Positions 26,659-39,824 of a stretch of DNA of 64,000 nucleotides are shown one piece after another (position 1 is the stretch's first letter; every line of letters begins with the position of its first letter). This DNA comes from Tetrahymena thermophila SB210. Lineage: Eukaryota; Ciliophora; Oligohymenophorea; Hymenostomatida; Tetrahymenidae. The position numbers and the translations under genes are program-made. The stretch lies in the NCBI RefSeq assembly GCF_000189635.1, contig NW_002476407.1, forward strand, positions 124,001 through 188,000, written 5' to 3'. The notes beneath the pieces are model-generated. The model had not been told where the DNA came from. It saw only the letters and a program-made list of their open reading frames with translations, and ran no database searches.

Positions 26659-28194
26659 TATTTTGAAATTACTTAATTTATTTATTTATTTAGTTATTAT
26701 TTTATTAATTCTTATAAATCATATATAATATTATAAGTAAGATAAAAATATTTATTTATTCGAGCTATTATACTTATTCAATCATATCAAAACCATTGCA
26801 ATGTAAACTGTTCTTACGTATTATGGAATCATTTAATTTATATTTACCATAAACATCTCATTTACAATTTCAAATTTATTATCTTTATAGCTTTTTGCAA
26901 ACCTCTTAAGAGTTTTTAGTATTTAATAAATTTAAATGAATGTACTCAAAATAAATAAATAAATTTACATTAAAATATTTTTATTTTCAACTAATATATT
27001 TTGCTCATTCATACCTACCCTGAAATTACCTTGCCAGACATATTTTATATTATATTTTAATATTCATTAAAATTTAAATATTTCATCAATTTTGATTGAA
27101 ATACTATTGATTCTAATAATAATAAGCTATATTGTAATTCAAATTCATTTTTCAGTTATCTATGTCAAATTAATTAAATTAAATTATGAAAATAAACAAA
27201 AATAAACTATTACTGATTTGAAAGCATAGTATTTATTTTAAAAAAAATTAATTGCATTATCATATATTAGGATACATATTTTATATACAATTTATCTTTA
27301 AAAAATTTATCAAATTATAATACAATTGCTATTTAGAAATAAATAAAGAAATAAAACTTAATTTTTTTAATTTTTAAACAATTTTCTTTAAAGTTTAGTT
27401 TTTTATAATTAAAATATAAACTATTAAAAAACTACCTATTTAAGTTATTAATATGAAAAATATTTCTAATTTTTTATTTTTTACTTTATTAATGAATTTT
27501 TGCACCAATTAATTGAATTAGTATAATTATATTATTTTCAACATATAATTGTAATTAATAATCATTAACATACTCATAATAATTTTGAAAAATTTAATCT
27601 TCATTAATAATATTGATTTAATAAGTTTTTATAAACTAGAATTATTTTGATTTATTTAATTTATTATTTATTTTTAAAATAATTAGCTAAAAATTAAAAT
27701 ATGATCAATTAATTTCAATTCAATAAATGAATTTATTTATTTCATTTAAAATATTTTAATAAATTGTCTTAATTATTTTATAATTTACTTATTATATTAA
27801 AGTTCTCAAAAAAAAATAATATTAGCATTTATTTTAAATTTAGCATTGTAAATTATTTATTTATTTATTTTAAAGCAAAAGATTCAAATCAGATAAATTA
27901 TCATAGAATTTAACAAAAGTAATTAGTTAATAATTAATTAGTTGTTTTTCTTAAGGATTCGAAAGGAATTTTAATTAAGAAAATTTTAACGTTAAGATTT
28001 TAATAAACAATTCATTAGAACGTTAAAAACAAATAATTGCAAAATTAATTATAATTATTAAAAAATATAAAAAGAACAAAAAAACAAGCAAATAATCTTT
28101 CGCGAACTGGCTTGAGGAATGATTTTGAAGTTTTTAAGTTTCCCTCTTAATACAGTTATCCCAACGCTCTCTAAGCACAAAGTTTTTAAATAAA

Positions 28195-28362
28195 ATGGAT
28201 AATCATTACAGAAAAGCATTTTCGACTTAGAATCTTTATATTCGCAAGAATATATGGTTCAAAAATAAAAATGATACTGACTTAACTCCAATTCATCATT
28301 TAAAGTTGAAAATAGCTTTCTGTTTGATTAAGAATCTAGGAAAAAATGCATTTTAAAAATGA
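28195..28362 (+). CDS. Doubtful small ORF, 55 codons
   Basis: ATG to TGA, basic and Asn/Lys-rich, with no recognisable motif. It lies in a slightly less AT-rich patch (about 28095-28440) than its surroundings, which is the only reason to list it. It could be a fragment of a decayed gene. Confidence 0.2.
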
Positions 28363-28521
28363 TTAACTTGCTATTAGCCACTCTCCAAACAAAATCATGC
28401 TACTACTCAAAACCAAACTGCGAAGGATTAATATATCCTTGATATATTAGGTAGAATCAAAAAAATTAAAAACCACTTCTTCCAAAAATTATAAAAACTA
28501 AAGAATTTTATTTTTAATATC

Positions 28522-28702
28522 ATGCCTATAGAATATAATATGCCTAGAATATTTTGATACTTCTTTTATCCATTTTTAATTATATTAACTAACAATTCTG
28601 TCAAAATGAATAAAAAAAATAAATAAAAATGCCTTTACTAAATATATGCCTTTATTAAACAAATGCCTTTATACAAATCTATGCCTTAAAAAATAATGCC
28701 TT
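28522..28702 (+). repeat. Spaced ATGCCT repeats, 15-18 bp period
   Basis: ATGCCT occurs at 28522, 28540, 28629, 28646, 28663, 28681 and 28696. The two outliers are 18 bp apart and the last five are 15-18 bp apart, joined by A/T-rich spacers such as TTATTAAACAA. This is a degenerate short tandem array. Confidence 0.7.
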
Positions 28703-30467
28703 ATTAAATAAAATATTTAAAAAAGAATAAAAATAAAACATAAAATAAAAATATTTAAATAAAACTAATTAAAATAATTTAAACCAATAAAAATTTTAAA
28801 GATAATAAAATGAACTAAACTTAAAAAAATAATAGATAAATTATTCATTCATTCAACTAATAAACTAAAAAATATCTCAAATCATTCAAATATTAATAAG
28901 CATAAACCATTCTACCAATTAAAAAATGTTAATTTTGATTGTGTTTTAATTTATTTTAAATAAAAATTAATGTAATTTCTTTCAAGATTTTAATTAACAG
29001 TAAATAAATTTGTTTCTTAATTAAAATAATTTATTTATTTGATCCTTTTGGTGTTATTGATTCAGATAAAAATATAAGGAAATTAATTTGTTAACTAATA
29101 TAAGAAAATAATTAAACAACTTTTAGTTCTTTCTATCTATTAACAAAATAAAAGACATAATTTTAATTTTTTTAAGCATAGTTTTCTTGATTTTTCATAT
29201 TTATTGCAATTTCTATTCAATTTAAAAATGTCTATATTTTAGTTAGTAATATTTTTAAAAACTGTGAGATTTACATCCGCTTATGTTCTGTAAGCATTTA
29301 TGTTATTTAAATATAAGATTTATTTATGATCAATTTCAATTGATTTGATTATATATCTTAACATTTATAAATTATTGAAAATGGAGAGCTTAATAAGTGT
29401 CAATTTTAAAAGTTTAAGAGCGTTTTTTATATTCAAATTTTTTTTATAATACAAATTTTTAATTCAACATAATTTTTAAAAATAGCATGTTACAAATCTA
29501 TTATAAATAAATGAAAAAATTATAAATAGAAGTTAATTTTCATAGTAAATATCTTTTTCTTAATTAATTTCTTTCTTCTTAATTAATATTTCCCTCGTTA
29601 GATTTTTTGAAAAATTATTCATGAATCTAACTGAATAAATTTAATTACTTTTAGATGTATTATAAGAAGATTTCTATTTGATATTATTATTATTATTAAA
29701 AATAAATAAAAAAAGTAGAAAAAAATGTTTGTTTTTAAATAATAAAAAAAGTTATTTAAATCTTCATAAAATTATTATATAAAATTTTAATTAAATTATA
29801 TTTTATAATAAAATTTTAATTTCAATTAATAATTTATCAAACATTTATTGGCTATAAAATTATTTTATGCCAAATTAACAAATAAATATTTTTACTTTGA
29901 AATCAAAAAGCAAAACTTTATTTTATTTTTTTAAAAAAATTTACTAACAAATTTAAATTTTCTATTTTATTATTTTTAATATTAGATGAAATATAACAAA
30001 ATAATGATAAAATTAATATTTTAATTTTAAAAGAAATTAAAAATAATATGAACTTACTTTTTTTAAATACAAAAAAAATTTCAATTATTAAAATAGGTTA
30101 AGTTTTATAAAATTAAAGAGTGAAGAAGGTTTTATTAAGTTAATCATATAAAGAAATCAAATAAAAAAAGTATATTTGTTATTAATTTTACTCCCACCTG
30201 CTTATGTATGAAAAGAACAAATAATTTAATTAAAGGGGAAAATTTTATATAAGAATAATTTTGAAAAAAATTAGATCAGAGAAAATTAGAAAAGTAAAAC
30301 AAGGAAAATCATGTATATGCTCCTAACTTCTAATATAATTTTAGATTCTAAAAAGTTTTTAAATCCCAACAGCAAATAGCCTTCGAATCCTACAATTTTT
30401 ATCAATACAAATAAAAATATACATCTAAAATTTATATTAGCCCTAGCATAATTCATGAAAAGCTAAA

Positions 30468-30492
30468 AGATTATGGAGGAATTTCATAATCT
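30468..30492. other. Small perfect hairpin
   Basis: AGATTATG (30468-30475) pairs with CATAATCT (30485-30492) around a 9-nt loop. No other RNA-gene features surround it. Confidence 0.35.
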
Positions 30493-30555
30493 AAGTTTTT
30501 AAAAATCCAAACAATAAAGGAATAATTATTTTTTATAATTATTTCTTTATTAGAA

Positions 30556-30640
30556 ATTCTTTTTCCCTCCCGGATCCCATCTCTTCCCGTTCTTCTATTA
30601 CCCAGCGCTTCTTGAATTCAAATTTTATAATAGGTACCTT
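30556..30640. other. GC-richer island, identity unknown
   Basis: About 85 bp with many C/G (CTCCCTCCCGGATCCCATCT, then CTTCCCGTTCTTCTATTACC, then CAGCGCTTCTTGAATTC). It sits inside DNA that is otherwise nearly all A/T. It has no open frame of interest. The CCGGATCCCAT core also occurs in the 5S rRNA genes further on, but the rest does not match 5S. It could be a structured RNA, a decayed RNA gene or a protein-binding site. Confidence 0.35.
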
Positions 30641-30834
30641 AAATTTTAGATTGAGCTTTGAGAGTTATCGTTATCGTTATCACCTGATTATAAGAGATTG
30701 AGATAAAATACAAATAAAAAATATAAAAATTAAAATGAAATAAAAATAAAATAATAAATATTAATAAATTAATTACAAGAATAAAAAAACAAATAAATAA
30801 ATAAACAAATTAATAATTAAATAAATAAAACAAT

Positions 30835-30865
<31 letters not shown>

Positions 30866-31880
30866 TAATAAAAAATATAAAATAATAATTAAAAATAAGC
30901 AAAGAATTGCATATAAAAATATTATCAGTAAGTAGCATATTATTTTGAAATATTTCATTAATTTTTATTTATTATTATCTATTTAATAATTAAAATTTAA
31001 TATTAAAATAAAAATCAAAAAAATAAAATGTATTTTAATAGTTTTTTGTAAGAATTTATAAATGAATTTTAGAAAATCATAATAGTATTTATTACAAATG
31101 TTGTTTATGCATTATTTAAAGTGATGAATTTCCTATTAAAATTAGAATTTAAGTAAGAAATTATAATAACAATATTTAATATAGTATATTTATTACTTTG
31201 AAATTATAGTTTTACTAATATAGAGCTTCGATATTTGATTTTTAAAATATTGATTCAGATTGATATTTATTTTAGATTATTCTAAAAATATGAAATAGTA
31301 ATCTTATATTTCTTTAAAAACAAAGTTATTCATTCTTTTACGTATTGGGTAAATAATGTCTAAATTTTCTACATATTTATATATTGAACCTATATTATTT
31401 TATTTTTATTTAAAAAATGATATGAGAAAAATTAAATAACAAGTAACTACGTTTTATTAATTATTAAGACCTAAATTGACTAAATTAAATTTAATATTAA
31501 AATAAAAATTCTAAGAAGAAAATATTTTTTAATAATCTTTGTAAGAATTTACAAATAAAATTTTATGATATCTTAAAAGTATTAGAAGTAGTATATTTAT
31601 TTAGAATTTATAATTTATTTTAATATTTGGAATTTTTTAGAAATTTTAATTTTGTTTATAAAATTTTGTAAAATAGTTAAAGAAATAGAGTAATCTTTGA
31701 TTGAATATTAATTGCCCTTAAATAAACAATCAATCAATTATAGATAAACCCAATCAATATATTAATAAAAATTCTACCTTTTTCGTTGAGCATTAAAAAT
31801 TAATTAACAATTAGATTTAATTTTTGTTTTATATTTTATTCAAGCTATTAATTACATTTGCATAATTAGTCTATATAAAA

Positions 31881-34800
31881 ATGATTTTAAAGTCAAATAT
31901 TGCATTCGAAGATAAGTCTTCAAATGTGTCAATAACTAAGATTTAAGATCATTTAGGAAGTACTCATAAAATTTGCTTTCCTACATATAATATATATGAA
32001 AAAGAAGATGATCAATCTTAAAGTAGAAATAATAAAAAAATTTTATTCAATCACAATGACCACTCTGATTTAGAGCAAACAAAATATAAAAAGCAGGATT
32101 CTATTAATTATGATTAAGATTTTTATCTCTCTTAGAAAAGCTTTAAAGACCAATAATTTAATTTTGCAGAAAAATAGTATTCTGAGCTTATAAATTTTAA
32201 GGATGCAACTTTCTCGAATGATAAAAACTATTAAGATTAAAAAACTTTAATTCCAAATGGTAGTAATGATGTTAGCATAGAACCTACAGAGTAGAAGCCT
32301 TTCGATAATGAGAAAACAGTTAGAAAATAAAGGCAATAGAGGCAACTTGAGTTTATTTAGATATTGAGAAATAACATTGGATTTTCTAATGATATATGGA
32401 GAAAAAGAGGGTTTGGTGTTTTACAAAAATTGATTTTTTTTAGTTAGAGACTGATGAGTGTGAGTATAACAAAAAAATTTAGGAAAATATAAAAAAGGCA
32501 GGTTGATATCATAAATGATAGATCAGCGTTCTATGAAATTTACAGATATGACGACTACTTTGACAAAGATGTATAAATAATATTAAGCACATCAACATTT
32601 AATAAGATATTTCTTACATATAAAAACAGAAGCCATCATTGACATAAAGGATTTACTTTAAATATTAGAGTTGGGTTTTTAGTAAATTCAATTTTATTCA
32701 TTTGTTTATATTATTTTAATTAAAATATATTTTAATACAAATATAAAAAGAGAGAAAAAATAATATCATTTAAAAACTTGAAGAAACTTGTGTAGGAAAA
32801 CAAATTATTTGTTTATTTAGATTAATTGAACTAGAAGATTTAGTCATTAGGCCTAATTCCTCTTTTAAGATAGGCTGGGACATATTAATTATGCTTTTGG
32901 TCATTTTTAATATATTTTATTTGTAATCAAATTAAAAAATTCTTTTAATAATTAATATAAATGTTTTTAAAATTAAAGACCTATAAAGATTGCTTTTGGA
33001 GTTTAGTATGACGATAATAAGCCTTATTAATAATTTGTGCTGTAATATTCAATATTAAATGAGAAAGAAAAATGTATATTAAAAGATTTTTTAAATTAAT
33101 AGAGGAGAAGGTGCCAAGTCTTTGTTTGTAATTGATGTGTTTATGAACTTCAATACTTCTTTCTTTAAATAGGGCGTCATAAATAATAATAGAATTGATA
33201 TAATCAAACGCTATGGAAAATGTATGTTTTATTTAAATGAAAAATATTTTTTAATATTGCTTTTTTTTAAAAGCTAAATTCTGGTTCGACATAATCATAG
33301 TTTTACCTTATATCTTTGGTTAAAATTCACAATTTTACTAATCAATATTTATCCTCAGAGCCTTTCTAGTAACAAAAAATCATGAATTATTTTATGTAAA
33401 TAAGTATTATTTAATATCTTTAAATAGATAAGAAATATCATACATCGATTGGAAGAAGTTTTTCACCCAAGAAATTTAGGAGCTGCTTTAGTAGATATAA
33501 TAAAAGTTATTTTTGTTATATCATTTATAGCACATTTATTTTGTTGTAGTTTTTATTATCTTTCTACTTTTGAAACTGGCTAAACTACTTGGGTGACTAA
33601 ATTAAATCTAGAACCTAATGATATATTTGGTTTATATGTAGCTGGAGTCTATTATTCAGTTATTACAATGTAATTTACTTTTTTATTAATTAAATTTGAT
33701 TAATTTTTGAATAAATAAATATTAAATATTAAAAAATAACATTAAATGTTTGAAATTAAAAACAACTCATCAAATAATATTTAAAACTAAAATATAACTT
33801 GTATTTTTAGGATCACCCTAGGTTATGGTGATATAGTTCCCACGACCACAGTTGAAAGAATATTTGTCGTTGGTATGACTCTAGTTTCATGTGCAGTCTT
33901 TGCTTATTCAGTTAATACAAGTAATTTCTTTCTTTCTTTTTTTAAGTTAGTAGTTAGTATGTATGCTAGATGATTGCTTTTTTCTATTAAAAATAATTAC
34001 TTCAATTTCTTCTTAAAAGTTGTCTATAAATAAATTTAATCTTTAAGAGTTTGCAATATATTTTTAGAAGTTTATTTTAAATAAATTTTGTCTCAAAATG
34101 AAATTTGTATATAAGGCTTTGTAGTATATGAGTTTAAAAAGATTTTCCTTATATTTTATAGAATTTAAAATAAAATTTTTTTTAATTAAAATAAATAAAT
34201 GTTTTAAAAAAGTTTAATAAATAAGTAAAAATATTAATAAAAGTTTCAGGAATTATTGGAGATTTTTCATCAAGAAAGAAATATTTTCGCTAGAAAATGA
34301 TGAATTTAAATTTACATATTTAAAAAAGAGGATTAAATAAATAATTAGCTATGACTGTAAGAAAATATATAGAATATTTATATAAAGAAGAGATGGTCTC
34401 TAATGAATCTGCTGAAAAAGATCTTGAGCAAATTCCTCTTTCATTAAAAGAGGATGTTTATCAAGATATTTATGGAAAACTCCTACGTCAAAATAAAGTA
34501 TTTAACCTAAACTTCTCTTTAGAATTTTTAGATAAGCTTGCACTGAAAATGAAAGAAAAGAGATTTGGACCAGAGGAAATTATTTACAGAGAAGGAGATG
34601 AAGGCAATACATTGTATTTCTTAATCAAAGGGAACGTTTAGCTCTTTTTGCCTATTAAAGGGCATAAAGATAACTCATATTTATAAATTTAGTAATTAGA
34701 AGTAAGTTTTTTTTTTAATTACATTTTAAAATAGTTTAATCAATAGCAAGATTAATTTTCTTTAAATATTTAAAAAAGAAAGGTACTACTTTTGGTTTTT

Positions 34801-36606
34801 ACTCATTTTTTAGTGGGAATAATAGAGAAACAAGTGCTAGGAGTATGAGGGTTACTAGTTTAGTCACCCTTAATTTAGAAGATTTTAGAGAAGCTGCAGA
34901 GAAATTTCCTAAAGACTATGAAAAATTTTGTATGCTGAGAGATTAAATTAAATACAGTAATTTGACTAAAGGGTTAGATGTTAGAGTAATTAATTAATTA
35001 AGTAATTTTATTTAATTTATAATTTTAACCAAAAAGTGTACTTCATGTGATAACTATACTCACCAACTGCAGCAATGTCCCTTTCTTAAATACAGTAAAG
35101 ACAAATAAGTTAAAAAAGGATTATAAACATTTATTAAATATAATTTTAGAACCTGAAAAAACGATTTTGATAGCTAAATACAATAAATCTGATCCGATGC
35201 AGAGAAAAGAACAATAGAGAAGGATAATAAGAAGCCCTAATTCTTTATTTTTGCTTTAGTTCATAACTAAAGATGATATTTATTGTTTCTTAAATTTAGA
35301 CGGTAGTGACTCTGATAATGACCACTGTATATAAATAAATTTCATTTAGTAATTATTTAAAATTAAGAATATTTTTATAGACCATCAAGAATAGGAAGAA
35401 GCAGTTGATTTAGAAGAATAGTTTAATGATAAGAGAACTAGCTATGCTAATGTTGATGATAGAGAAGACTATAACAAAATAAGAGACAATACAAGCTAAA
35501 ATTATAAAGATAATTATATAAAAGAAAACTCAAGTATCAAGGAATTTAACAGCAATAACAATATAAAAGATCAAGCATATATTGAAAGCTAACAAAATAA
35601 AAGATAAAGCACATACCACAGAATAGAAAGCTCTTTATCTTACAAAAGAAAAATTATGAGCCAACATACAACTGCCTCAAATATGGCTAAATAAGCTAGC
35701 AAATTAACTTCGAGATTGTCTTTTAGATCATAAAAAATATAAATTGAAAAAACTTAAAATTAAGTAATAATGGATTTTATTTTGATAGATATTGATAAAC
35801 TTAAATCCTATTAAAATTATCTTCCTTAGAATAATTTTGAAAAAGTTATCCAATAATACAATGAAAGTTTAATAATGCAAAAGGTATACAAACCGAAAAA
35901 ATAGCTTTACCAAATAGTAAATAAAGACCGATAAAAAATTAATTTAAGCAAACTCAGGGTTATTGCTGCCTTTAAAAAAGTCAACAAAAATTAATAAATA
36001 ATTACTACAAAACACAAAATTGAAAGTTAATCAAGAAAAAAAGCTATTTTAGAATAGTTAAAGCAACATTCAGAAGGTAATTCAGATTATTTAACATATG
36101 AAAGCAACCCTAATAAAGTTAATTAGAATAATAACGATATACGTGAATAAAAGTAAAGCCCAGAATCAGGAAAATATGAAATTAAAGTTTTGAGTCATTC
36201 AAAAAATTCAATAAATTCAGAAAAATAACCCTAAAATGATTAGGAAAATAAAAATGAAGGAGAAATAAAATAGAATAATCTGTTAATAAATTAATCATGT
36301 AAAAGTGAAAGTGCTCTTGATTAAGACATTCTATCAAAATCTGAAGATGTTGATAAAATAAAATATAAAATTTTAAAAAAGAAAAAGACAAGCAGCTTTG
36401 TAGTAAAACCTTCCTAGTTTTACTAAGAAAATCAAGCAGAAGAATAAGAATTTTCCAAGGATTAAATTGAATAAAAGAGATAAAAATCTCATAAGTAAAT
36501 TCATGAGGCTATTATGAATTATAATATGAAAAGAAGGTCATTTTCTAATATTATAAATAATTCTTCCTTTACAGATATTTAATAAAATGATAAAGATAAC
36601 AATTGA
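31881..36606 (+). CDS. Cyclic-nucleotide-gated-type K+ channel (six-TM plus CNBD)
   Basis: Thirteen exons: 31881-32570, 32650-32681, 32755-32922, 32979-33041, 33103-33221, 33274-33395, 33428-33669, 33811-33920, 34250-34701, 34779-34985, 35037-35094, 35150-35326 and 35381-36606. They give about 1221 residues; exons 1-3 are tentative. S1 is about 278-297 (FKIGWDILIMLLVIFNIFYL). S2 includes FVIDVFMNFNTSF, S3 FWFDIIIVLPYIFG, and S4 is weak (FILRAFLVTK). S5 is rich in Ile/Val. The pore is VITMITLGYGDIVPTT, with GYGD at 483-486, the K+ filter. The C-linker and cyclic-nucleotide-binding fold span about 515-735. In its phosphate-binding cassette the usual FGE is FGF (Phe673), so nucleotide binding may be lost. 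A CxxC...H...CP motif follows (736-750), seen in ciliate channels of this class. The last 450 residues are Gln/Lys/Ser-rich. Ciliates use such channels to control ciliary beating; the specific role here is unknown. Confidence 0.85.
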
Positions 36607-36626
36607 CTAATTTATTTAACATAAGT

Positions 36627-36662
36627 GAAGGAAGGAAGGAAGGAAGGAAGGATGGATGGATG
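36627..36662 (+). repeat. (GAAG)n-(GATG)n microsatellite
   Basis: Six GAAG-type units grade into GATG units just downstream of the channel stop codon. Confidence 0.9.
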
Positions 36663-37380
36663 AATTGAATTAAGTTTATCCTTTAAAAAAGTTTTGATCT
36701 ATTTTATATTAGTTAAATTTATATAATTAATTATTTATTTACCTACTTATCTATCTATCTATTTATATTTTTTAAAATACATAGAAATACTTACTAATTG
36801 AAATTTATAAAATGATTATTCTAATATAACTTAAGATTTCAATTACTTTTTTTAAAGTTTTGATTTATTTGATATTTATTATAATTTATTTATTTATATT
36901 TAACCATTTACTTATTTACTTACTTGCTGTATATTTTTCTTGTAAATTATATTAGAATTTTTGTAATATCATTTACATTTATTTCTTCGTTTATTGAAAT
37001 TTAATAAAATAAAATAAGAAAAGTAAAAGTTAAATCTATAAATTAGAAATTGAATGTAATACTTACATCAATCAAACATCTACCTTAAATATATTTTATT
37101 CTAAAATAATTTTGATTTATTTGACATTATTAGTTATGTTTGTTTACTAATCTTTTTCTTCTAAAAGTTTTTCTAATTTATTTATTGAAAAATAAATTTC
37201 TATTGTTATAGACATTTAATTTATTTTTTATGAATATTTGGCTAACTAACGATTGATAATATTAATTGAATTTTCTTAACAATTTAATTGATTTATCTTT
37301 ATAAATAATTTCAAAATTAAATTTGAAAAAAATTAAAGATTTGGAAATATCTTTAGATAATCCAATATTTGCAAAAATAT

Positions 37381-37427
37381 GACAAGACAGAAAGGCACAA
37401 AAGACAAGACGACAAGACAAGACAAGA
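37381..37427 (+). repeat. (GACAA)n degenerate microsatellite
   Basis: A purine-rich run of GACAA/AGACA units with interruptions (GACAAGACAGAAAGGCACAA, then further GACAA units). Confidence 0.85.
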
Positions 37428-38692
37428 GGGTTTTTGATGAGGGAAGAGACAGCATGAAGAACGATACCATAAAGACAGACTTAGAAAAGAAACACAAATT
37501 AGATTTATCTGCAAATGGGATAATTAAATATTGCATCTTTTTGAAAAAAAGAATCTGAATAATTATTATATGATCACTTAATAACTTTATTTTATTAAAT
37601 AGGTACTTCATACATAAGTATGAAGATAAGTAGCAAATCCAGCCAGACGATAGTTTTTCGGCAAGTTTTTAATCCGGCTCCCTTTTATCTAAAAAAAAGA
37701 TTCTAATTTTTATGATTAATTAATGGAGTATATTTAATTAATCTATAAAAATAGTTATCTAGATATAGGACGATTTAACAAAAACAAATACAAAATTCTC
37801 TCTCCTATTAATATATAATTAGTATTGTTTAAAATATTAGATATAAAAAGACATGCTCGGTCTCTCTGCTAAATTACTACTACTACTGCTCTCAATTCAA
37901 CAAAAAAATGAAGAAAGAATAAAAATTAAAAAATAAATTAAAAATACATTAAAAAGATATGAATAAAAATTCAAAATTAAATTTAAATCCAAATCAAATC
38001 AAATTTTATGAAAAAAATATAATATAAGAAATAAAATAATAAAAAACTTAAAAAAATATGAAAGAAAGAAAAAAATAAATTATCTAATATTAAGATATTC
38101 CAATAATTAAGGATTAATTATTAAAAATATATATCAGATCATATTTATTTATTCAATATCTAACTAATATCATTTATACAGCTTTTTATATTTACTTTTT
38201 CTTCCTTTTTTCTATATCAAATGCTATATTAAAAAACTAAAGTGTGCCTAATATATAAATTTATTAAATGAACTTAAAATTAGTTGTATTTATTATATAA
38301 ATTATTAACATATCTAATTTAGTACCAAAAAAAGATAAACTAATTTGTGTGTTTAATATTTTAGTTTTTTAAAAATTATAAAAATTTAAAGCCTTATATT
38401 TATTTATCTAACTCTTTTTTCAATCGCCTTTAAAATTAAATTATTTTCGATTTGAAGTTATATTTTACTTGCATCAAGTTTAGTAAGTATCTTATTCAGT
38501 AAAAATATAAAAAATTAAGCCCTTAATAACATATTTGAGACTTAGGTAATAAAAACCCAAAATCTATTTCCACCAATTCAATTATTATTTTGATACATAT
38601 ATTCTAATTAATATTAAATTTAATGCCTATGGGTATTTAAATATATTACTTTGTTTTATTACGATATAATAGTAATTTGATCTTAATAAAAA

Positions 38693-39630
38693 ATGATTTC
38701 TAAACACAGCTAAGCATTTGAACAGCTGGGATATTTATTTAACAAAAAAGAAATGTATGATAATGATGCAATTACGCTCATTTAGAAGGCTGATTAACTT
38801 GATCCTAAAGACAGCTGGGAGGGATTATCATTTCTGAAAAAAGAAATGTAATAATGATGCAATTATATTCTTATAGAAGACTATTTTACTTGATCCTTAA
38901 GACAGTTTGGCATTTGGAAAGCTAGGATTTTTATTTCAGAAAAAATAAATGTATGATGATGCAATTAAATTCTACTAGAAGGCTTTTTAAATTGATCCTA
39001 AAAACAGTTGGGCATTTGGAAAGCTGGGATATTTATTTTATAAAAAAGAAATGTATGATCATGCAATTCCATTCTTCTAGAAGGCTGTTTAACTTGAACA
39101 TAAGTACAGCTGGGATTATCATTTCTGAAAAAAGAAATGCATGATGATGCTATTACATTCTTCTAGAAGGCTCTTTAAATTGATCCTAAGGACAGCTGGG
39201 CATTTAGAAATCTGGGATATTCATTTATGAAAAAAGAAATTTTTGATGATATTATTACATTCTTCTAGAAGGCTGTTTAACTTGATCATAAAAGCAGCTG
39301 GGCATTTGGACAGCTGGGATATTTATTTTATAAAAAAAGAAATGTATGATGATGCCATTCCATTCTTCTAGAAGGTTGTTTAACTTGATCCTAAAAATAG
39401 ATGGGCATTTAGAAATATGGGTAATTCATTTCTGAAAAAAAAAATGTATGATGATGCTATTACATTCTTCTCGAATACTGTTTAACTTGATCGGACAACT
39501 AGACATTTGAACAGCTGGGATTATCTATTCTGAAAAAATAAATGTATGATGATGCTATTACATTCTTATAGAAGGCTATTTAAATTGATCCTAAAAATAG
39601 CTGGGCATTTTGAAATCTGGGATATTCATT
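38693..39630 (+). pseudogene. Decayed TPR-array gene (array A)
   Basis: A run of about nine 102-bp units coding 34-residue TPR repeats, highly similar to those of the intact gene that follows. It opens with an ATG in the same context (TTGATCTTAATAAAAAATGA). The frame breaks repeatedly. A 2-bp loss near 38848 puts TGA in frame. Deletions shorten units near 38818 and 39110. An extra A breaks the A-run near 39340, and a damaged unit lies near 39490. It shares about 110 bp of upstream flank with the intact copy (38576-38692 against 39938-40064). I read it as a duplicated, dead copy. Confidence 0.8.
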
Positions 39631-39776
39631 ATATATAGTAATATGAGGGGTTTAGCACAAATCAAAAATGACAAATTCTGATTGACACAAATTTCAAAAA
39701 ATTATCTATATTTTGATTGATTTTTGTAAACATTTTTAAATAAAAAACAAAGAAAATAACTAGTTATATAAAAATT

Positions 39777-39824
39777 ATTTGAAATATCACAAATCATGAT
39801 ATCATGGTTCTTGATATTTCAAAT
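39777..39824. repeat. Inverted repeat with 13-bp perfect arms
   Basis: ATTTGAAATATCA (39777-39789) and TGATATTTCAAAT (39812-39824) are exact reverse complements around a 22-nt centre that itself contains ATCATGATATCAT. It lies in the spacer between TPR arrays A and B. Confidence 0.8.

Larger units (their letters stand above)
26659..31880. other. Gene-poor AT-rich block, about 5.2 kb
   Basis: No gene could be supported here. It contains simple A/T runs and AAATAAATA-type tracts (about 30730-30900). It also contains a 55-codon ORF at 28195, a set of spaced ATGCCT repeats at 28522-28702, a small hairpin at 30468-30492 and a GC-richer island at 30556-30640. Those are listed separately. The rest shows nothing I can name. 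Confidence 0.55.
36607..38692. other. Intergenic spacer with microsatellites
   Basis: AT-rich 3' flank and spacer. It holds a (GAAG)n tract, TCTA runs (about 36747), and a GACAA tract. A GC-richer patch at about 37640-37690 (GCCAGACGATAG... to AATCCGGCTCCC) is also present, which I cannot identify. Confidence 0.5.

Noticed and set aside
32580..32681. Alternative frame at the end of channel exon 1 reading QRSMKFTDMTTTLTKMYKQY
   Set aside because: It looks coding but is closed upstream by TGA and has no acceptor in phase. The frame with IINDRSAFYEIY continues from the start codon. The junction to exon 2 remains tentative.
37600..37700. tRNA or other RNA gene at the GC-richer patch with AATCCGGCTCCC
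   Set aside because: No 5' partner GGGAGCC within tRNA distance and no stable fold found by eye.
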